In this document: in pieces, positions 59,760 through 64,000 of the stretch
Layout: each line of letters begins with the position of its first letter
How positions within the stretch are numbered: position 1 is the stretch's first letter
NCBI GenBank assembly: GCA_964456625.1
Contig: CAYWBO010000005.1
Location: 1 to 64,000 of the forward strand
Length of the DNA: 64,000 bases
Direction of reading: 5' to 3'
Source of the DNA: Sulfidibacterium sp964456625
GTDB taxonomy: Bacteria; Bacteroidota; Bacteroidia; Bacteroidales; F082
Position numbers and translations under genes: made by a program
The notes under the pieces: model-generated
The model's input: the letters and a program-made list of their open reading frames with translations, nothing else
Database searches by the model: none
Told to the model about the DNA's origin: nothing

Positions 59760-61007
59760 TCAGGCTTCCCGGTTCTCATAAATTAAGGTACTTTGTGCCT
59801 CCGGGTCAAAGATGACTGAGGCAACTTCCTGGATATCTTCTGCCGTGATGGCATCCACCAGTTTGAATACTTTTTCCGAGCTATTGACGCTGTCTTTGTA
59901 AAGAAAAGCCTTGGCCACATCCAGCATCTCATTCAACGGGACTTCATCATTCATGGCCACCTGACCTTTAAACTGCTGCTTGGCGCTTGCCAGCTGCAAT
60001 GCCCCCAGTTTTCGTGTCCTGAGTTTACCCAGCTCGCGCTGCACGAGGTCCAGGCTCCTTTCCACATGCTTCTCGTCTGTTCCCAGGTAAACGCCAAAAA
60101 AACCCGTATCCGAATAGGTCTGTACCGTGGACTCGATGGTATACGCAAAGCCGTATTTTTCTCGGATACCCAGATTTAACCGGGAGTTCATTGCCGGGCC
60201 ACCCAACAGATTGTTCAGCAGCAGCAACGTCATTTTTTTCGGGTGATTGAAAGGAAAAGCAATATTTCCAGTAAGGCAGTGCGACAAATAAGACTGTTTT
60301 TGAACGACTTTCCGTGCAGGCATATAACTCTCAAAAGAAGGCCTTAAAACCTCTTTTTTATTTTCAGGGATATCCTCGAAATGCTTTCTCACAAGCCGGA
60401 CGAGCGTCTCAAAATCAATCTGTCCCACCGAGGAAATCACCATTTTTCTCGTATCGTAATTCCGGTTGACAAAACGAAAGATATCCTTCCGGGTAAATGA
60501 CTCCACATGCGACCGGTCGCCCAGAATATTTCTTCCCAGCGGATGCCCGTCAAAAATCAAATTTTCAAAATCATCGAAAATCAGCTCTGCGGGATTGTCC
60601 TGATAAGAATTGATCTCATCCAGCACCACATCTTTCTCTTTCCGTATTTCCTTCTCGGGAAAGACGGAATGAAAAGCCACATCGGCAAAGATCTCGAGTG
60701 AACGCTCATAAAAGGGGCTCAGGAACGAAGCATAAATACAGGTTTCCTCCTTACTCGTGTAAGCATTCAGCTCCCCACCCACATTTTCAATCCGGCTGAT
60801 AATATGATACGCTTTCCTCTTCCGGGTTCCTTTAAAGATCATGTGCTCAATAAAATGAGCCATGCCATTCTCCTGTTCCAGTTCGTCGCGCGAACCCGTA
60901 TCCACCATGAGTCCGCAATGTGAAATCTGCCCGGGAATCTGCCGGTGAATGATCCTGATACCGTTTTTGAGCTGATAATACTGGTATGCCAACTTTTTTC
61001 CTTTCAA
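59760..61007 (-). CDS. M16 family zinc peptidase (TTG start)
   Basis: A 415-aa pitrilysin-type peptidase. The inverted zinc motif HFIEH is at residues 51-55 in MAHFIEHMIFKG, and the second ligand region is NVGGELNAYTSKEETCIY. A second M16 domain without zinc ligands occupies the C-terminal half (LTGNIAFPFNHPKKMTLLLL). It belongs to the processing peptidase/YmxG-like group and is probably cytoplasmic, since no signal peptide is seen. The start codon is TTG at 61005-61007; no in-frame ATG is near. A -7 box is 13 bp upstream. Confidence 0.93.
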   Translation of the reverse strand: MKGKKLAYQYYQLKNGIRIIHRQIPGQISHCGLMVDTGSRDELEQENGMAHFIEHMIFKGTRKRKAYHIISRIENVGGELNAYTSKEETCIYASFLSPFYERSLEIFADVAFHSVFPEKEIRKEKDVVLDEINSYQDNPAELIFDDFENLIFDGHPLGRNILGDRSHVESFTRKDIFRFVNRNYDTRKMVISSVGQIDFETLVRLVRKHFEDIPENKKEVLRPSFESYMPARKVVQKQSYLSHCLTGNIAFPFNHPKKMTLLLLNNLLGGPAMNSRLNLGIREKYGFAYTIESTVQTYSDTGFFGVYLGTDEKHVERSLDLVQRELGKLRTRKLGALQLASAKQQFKGQVAMNDEVPLNEMLDVAKAFLYKDSVNSSEKVFKLVDAITAEDIQEVASVIFDPEAQSTLIYENREA

Positions 61008-61019
61008 CTATTTGAGGTG

Positions 61020-61053
61020 CAAAGATAAGACAAAGCCCGGGTTTGAAGAACAA
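61020..61053 (-). promoter_or_regulatory. Putative promoter of the M16 peptidase gene
   Basis: The complement reads TATCTTTG (61020-61027). TTG (complement of 61051-61053) lies 23 bp further on. The leader would be about 7 nt. Confidence 0.4.
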
Positions 61054-61090
61054 GCCTGAAAACATTTACGAAAACCATTGCGGAAATACT

Positions 61091-61109
61091 ATTTAGAATA
61101 AGTCTAAAT
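61091..61109. promoter_or_regulatory. Perfect inverted repeat between M16 and marR
   Basis: ATTTAGA (61091-61097), 5-bp spacer, TCTAAAT (61103-61109). It lies between the divergent M16 peptidase and marR genes, about 84 bp from either start. It resembles metal-regulator boxes of the DtxR/Fur type in general form only. No regulator can be assigned. Confidence 0.35.
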
Positions 61110-61128
61110 GTTAAATATTGTAAATTTA

Positions 61129-61171
61129 GTATGCATGCGAACTAATTTTACTATATATTTGTATGCATGCG
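61129..61171. promoter_or_regulatory. Direct repeats flanking the marR promoter (likely MarR operator)
   Basis: GTATGCATGCG occurs twice, at 61129-61139 and 61161-61171, 32 bp apart (about three helical turns). Each contains the palindromes ATGCAT and GCATGC. The second copy begins on the last base of the -7 box and covers the transcription start, and the first lies upstream of it. This fits autoregulation by the adjacent MarR protein. Confidence 0.5.
61154..61161 (+). promoter_or_regulatory. Putative -7 box of the marR operon
   Basis: TATATTTG. The predicted transcript begins near 61167, so the ATG at 61167 would be leaderless; the ATG at 61191 leaves a leader of about 24 nt and is preferred. 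Confidence 0.5.
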
Positions 61172-61190
61172 TAATAAAATTGATAAATAC

Positions 61191-61646
61191 ATGAAGCTGA
61201 ACGAAACCATAGAATTTTATATAAGGACCACATCTTTAGCCCTTTCAAGAATGTATAATGTCATTGCAAATCAGTATGGTATTACACAGACAGTGGGCTA
61301 CATCTTAACTTATGTGGAAAAAGAAGGAACGCCTTCTACCAGGCTGGCACAGCAGCTTGGGATGAAAAATTCAAGTCTGACCCGCCTGTTGAAAAAAATG
61401 GAAGATGACGGTTGTATCACCCGTGTGGTAGATCAAAATGACAAAAGGATCATCCGCATCTTTCTGACTCCGCAAGGCATTGAAAGGAGGAAAATTGCAA
61501 AGAGAAAAGTGCTGGAGTTTAACGAAAAGCTAATGGAAAAGGTCAGCAAGAGAGATCTGGATGCCTTTTTCAAAGTTTTCGAAGTCATTAAAGAACAGGT
61601 CGCTGATGAAATTACCGAAGCTACCAAAAAGATCTCTTTGAACTAA
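61191..61646 (+). CDS. MarR family transcriptional regulator
   Basis: A 151-aa winged-helix regulator from the ATG at 61191 (MKLNETIEFYIRTTSLALSR). The frame also has an ATG at 61167, but that is too close to the predicted transcription start. The DNA-binding helix is TRLAQQLGMKNSSLTRLLKKM, quoted only as about residues 50-70. The wing is VDQNDKRIIRIFLT. The C-terminal helix forms the dimer interface. It precedes the fatty-acid gene by 30 bp on the same strand, so it probably controls beta-oxidation, possibly with an acyl-CoA ligand (inference). Confidence 0.9.
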   Translation: MKLNETIEFYIRTTSLALSRMYNVIANQYGITQTVGYILTYVEKEGTPSTRLAQQLGMKNSSLTRLLKKMEDDGCITRVVDQNDKRIIRIFLTPQGIERRKIAKRKVLEFNEKLMEKVSKRDLDAFFKVFEVIKEQVADEITEATKKISLN

Positions 61647-61676
61647 TAAAATTTCATTAACCTAATCTGATATATT

Positions 61677-64000
61677 ATGTTACGAAGAATTAAAAAAGTT
61701 GCGGTGTTGGGTTCCGGAGTCATGGGCTCGGGCATTGCCTGTCATTTTGCCAACGTAGGCATCGAGGTACTGCTCCTTGACATCGTTCCCCGTGAGCTTA
61801 CCGAAGAGGAAAAAGCCAAAGGCCTGACACTGCAGGACAAAGCCGTCAGAAACCGGATTGTGGACAAATCCCTGCAAGCCGCACTGGTTTCAAAACCCGC
61901 TCCCATCTATAAAAAATCTTTTGCTAACCGCATCAAAACAGGAAATTTTGATGATGACCTTTCCAAAATTAAGGACTATGATTGGGTGATTGAAGTTGTA
62001 GTCGAAAGACTGGATATCAAACAACAGGTGTTTGAAAAAGTTGACAAACTGAGGAAACCGGGAACGCTGGTCACCTCCAATACCTCAGGCATCTCTATCG
62101 ACCTCATGGCTGAAGGAAGAAGCGAAGATTTTAAAAAGAATTTCTGCGGGACACACTTCTTTAATCCCCCGCGTTACCTGCAATTATTTGAGATTATTCC
62201 GTCAAAATACACCGATCCCGATGTGCTGTCATTCCTCAGTGATTATGCAGCCCGATTCCTCGGTAAAACTCCGGTGCTTGCCAAAGACACGCCAGCTTTC
62301 ATCGCCAATCGCATCGGCACTTTCTCCATCATGGAGTTATTTAATAATGTAAAGAAATACGACCTGACGATCCCGGAAATTGACAGGCTCACCGGACCCG
62401 TGATCGGCCGCGCCAAATCAGCTACCTTCCGTACGGCGGATGTGGTGGGTCTGGATACGCTGGTGCACGTGGCCAATTACATCCACGAGACCGTAAAGGA
62501 CGAGCGCGTTGACGCCTTTAAAATTCCGGATTACCTTCAAAAGATGCTGGACAACAAATGGTTGGGGTCCAAAACAAAACAAGGCTTCTTCAAGAAAGTG
62601 GAAGAAGGCGGTGTAAAGAAATTTCTCAGCATCAATTTCGACACCCTGGAATATCAGGAAGAACCCAGACCCAAATTTTCCGTACTGGAAAAAACCAAAC
62701 CCATCGACGATTTGCGCAAGCGCATGCCCGTATTACTGGCTGACGAAGGGAAAGCAGGTGCCTTTTATCGGGATGCTTTCTACAGCTTATTCCAATACAG
62801 CTCCAACCGTATTCCTGAGATCACAGGCGACATTTACAAGGTAGACGATGCCATGAATGCCGGTTTCGGATGGAAACTTGGTCCCTTCCAGACCTGGGAT
62901 GCCGTAGGTGTTCCTGAAACAGTGAAAGCCATGGAAGAAGCCGGAAAGAAACCAGCAGCCTGGGTATACGATATGCTAAAAGCGGGCATCACCTCCTTCT
63001 ATTCGGTGAAAGACGGATTCAAACAATATTACGATCTGGACACCAAAGCGTACAAAGTAGTGCCAGGGCAGGAAAACACGCTTTCGTTGGAAGTGTTACG
63101 CGACACAAAAGTCATCTGGGAAAACAAGGATGTCAGCATCTTTGATCTGGGCGACGGCGTTTTAAATGTGGAATTCCATTCCAAGATGAACACCATCGGG
63201 CAGGGAACGCTGGAAGGTTTGAATAAAGCCGTTGATATGGCTGAAGCGGAATACAAAGCGCTGGTCATTTCCAATGAAGGCGATAATTTCTCTGCCGGTG
63301 CCAACGTCGGGATGATTTATATGCTGGCCGTGGAACAGGAATGGGAAGACCTCAATATGGCCGTTCAGTGGTTCCAGAAGACTACTATGAGGCTGCGCTA
63401 CTCTTCCATTCCTGTGATCGCCGCACCACACGGCATGGTCCTGGGCGGCGGATGCGAGGTGTGTATGCACAGCGATAAAGTCATTGCACACGCAGAAACC
63501 TACATGGGACTCGTGGAATTCGGCGTCGGGCTGATCCCCGGAGGTGGTGGAACCAAAGAGTTTGCCCTCCGCCTGGGTGACGAACTGAAGTCAGGAGACA
63601 TCCGTACCAACGCATTCCTGAATCGCTATCTGAGCATCGGACAGGCAAAAGTTTCGACCTCTGCCTACGAAGCCTTCGATTTGGGTTACCTGCGTCCAGG
63701 TCTGGATGAAGTAATCGTTAGCCGGGCCCATCAACTGGCTTATGCCAAAAAGGTAGCACTGGAAATGGCTGACAAAGGATATTCTCAACCCGCACCCCGC
63801 AATGATGTCAAAGTACTGGGGAAAGAAGCCCTCGGAATGGTGTATGTCGGTTCCGACGGATTTAAAACAGGACACTACATGTCGGAACACGACGGCCTGA
63901 TCGCTGAAAAGCTGGGCTGGGTATTGTCCGGAGGCGAAATTTCACAAGCACTGACAAAAGTTTCCGAGCAATATCTTCTCGATCTGGAAAGAAAAGCTTT
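61677..64000 (+). CDS. FadN-like 3-hydroxyacyl-CoA dehydrogenase / enoyl-CoA hydratase (right end cut)
   Basis: The frame opens at the ATG at 61677 (MLRRIKKVAVLGSGVMGSGI) and stays open for 774 codons to the end of the window. An N-terminal Rossmann NAD domain (about 1-200) and the dehydrogenase C-domains come first (GTHFFNPPRYLQLFEI, GLDTLVHVANYIHE). The crotonase domain is at about 480-700 (GDNFSAGANVGM, GMVLGGGCEVCMH). This order, dehydrogenase before hydratase, is that of Bacillus FadN (about 790 aa) rather than of FadB. It carries out two steps of fatty-acid beta-oxidation. Probably under the MarR gene 30 bp upstream; a thiolase gene is expected just outside the window. Confidence 0.93.
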   Translation, partial: MLRRIKKVAVLGSGVMGSGIACHFANVGIEVLLLDIVPRELTEEEKAKGLTLQDKAVRNRIVDKSLQAALVSKPAPIYKKSFANRIKTGNFDDDLSKIKDYDWVIEVVVERLDIKQQVFEKVDKLRKPGTLVTSNTSGISIDLMAEGRSEDFKKNFCGTHFFNPPRYLQLFEIIPSKYTDPDVLSFLSDYAARFLGKTPVLAKDTPAFIANRIGTFSIMELFNNVKKYDLTIPEIDRLTGPVIGRAKSATFRTADVVGLDTLVHVANYIHETVKDERVDAFKIPDYLQKMLDNKWLGSKTKQGFFKKVEEGGVKKFLSINFDTLEYQEEPRPKFSVLEKTKPIDDLRKRMPVLLADEGKAGAFYRDAFYSLFQYSSNRIPEITGDIYKVDDAMNAGFGWKLGPFQTWDAVGVPETVKAMEEAGKKPAAWVYDMLKAGITSFYSVKDGFKQYYDLDTKAYKVVPGQENTLSLEVLRDTKVIWENKDVSIFDLGDGVLNVEFHSKMNTIGQGTLEGLNKAVDMAEAEYKALVISNEGDNFSAGANVGMIYMLAVEQEWEDLNMAVQWFQKTTMRLRYSSIPVIAAPHGMVLGGGCEVCMHSDKVIAHAETYMGLVEFGVGLIPGGGGTKEFALRLGDELKSGDIRTNAFLNRYLSIGQAKVSTSAYEAFDLGYLRPGLDEVIVSRAHQLAYAKKVALEMADKGYSQPAPRNDVKVLGKEALGMVYVGSDGFKTGHYMSEHDGLIAEKLGWVLSGGEISQALTKVSEQYLLDLERKA

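Overview
The window looks like a chromosomal segment of a Gram-negative member of the Bacteroidota, seen in a draft assembly with four 100-N scaffold gaps. Three things point there. Many genes carry a TAnnTTTG element a short distance upstream, the -7 box of the Bacteroidota housekeeping promoter. The protein families are typical: DUF4249 lipoproteins, STN/CarboxypepD-type TonB-dependent receptors, PorV-like barrels, BlaI plus M56-TonB pairs, and DnaE with an N-terminal exonuclease. KdsA implies LPS containing Kdo. I cannot assign an order or family from the sequence alone.

Layout. 1-7 kb: RsmI-like methyltransferase (cut by the left edge), serine racemase-like PLP enzyme, dnaA, YigZ, a membrane-anchored protein, a TolB-like propeller and corA. 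7-12 kb: a BlaI repressor and M56-TonB sensor operon, whose promoter sits between two identical 16-bp palindromes, facing a GH3/beta-lactamase fusion. 12-21 kb: an orphan protein, MscS, idi, a glycosyltransferase, aroQ, DUF434, then macrodomain-DUF2061 and IMPase-coaE-ybbR. 21-26 kb: dnaE and trxA. 25.7-33.8 kb: a helix-hairpin-helix/barrel protein with a PorV-like partner, DUF2461-EamA, typA with a LEA-like lipoprotein, and lplA. 33.8-39.1 kb: a LytS/LytTR two-component system followed on the same strand by a secreted Gly-rich protein and an outer-membrane barrel. 39.3 kb: an M3 peptidase lipoprotein.

41.7-54.4 kb is the most unusual part: two diverged tandem copies of an outer-membrane cassette. 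Each copy holds an STN-type TonB-dependent receptor, a DUF4249 lipoprotein, and a secreted MG2-like protein with a receptor-plug-like segment. In copy 2 a secreted N-terminal domain is fused to the receptor. In copy 1 the same region is a separate 68-aa remnant, coupled by ATGA to a receptor that has its own signal peptide. A 1-nt length difference at the junction accounts for the change of frame. The gap inside the copy-1 DUF4249 gene is an assembly artefact, because its two flanks are the same 55 bases.

54.4-64 kb: aroK, an EamA transporter, DUF3127 with an SSB-like acidic tail, kdsA, truA, obgE, an O-methyltransferase and an M16 peptidase on the minus strand. A MarR regulator and a FadN-like beta-oxidation enzyme then run on the plus strand and off the right edge. 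I saw no rRNA, tRNA, CRISPR array, insertion sequence or clear replication origin.
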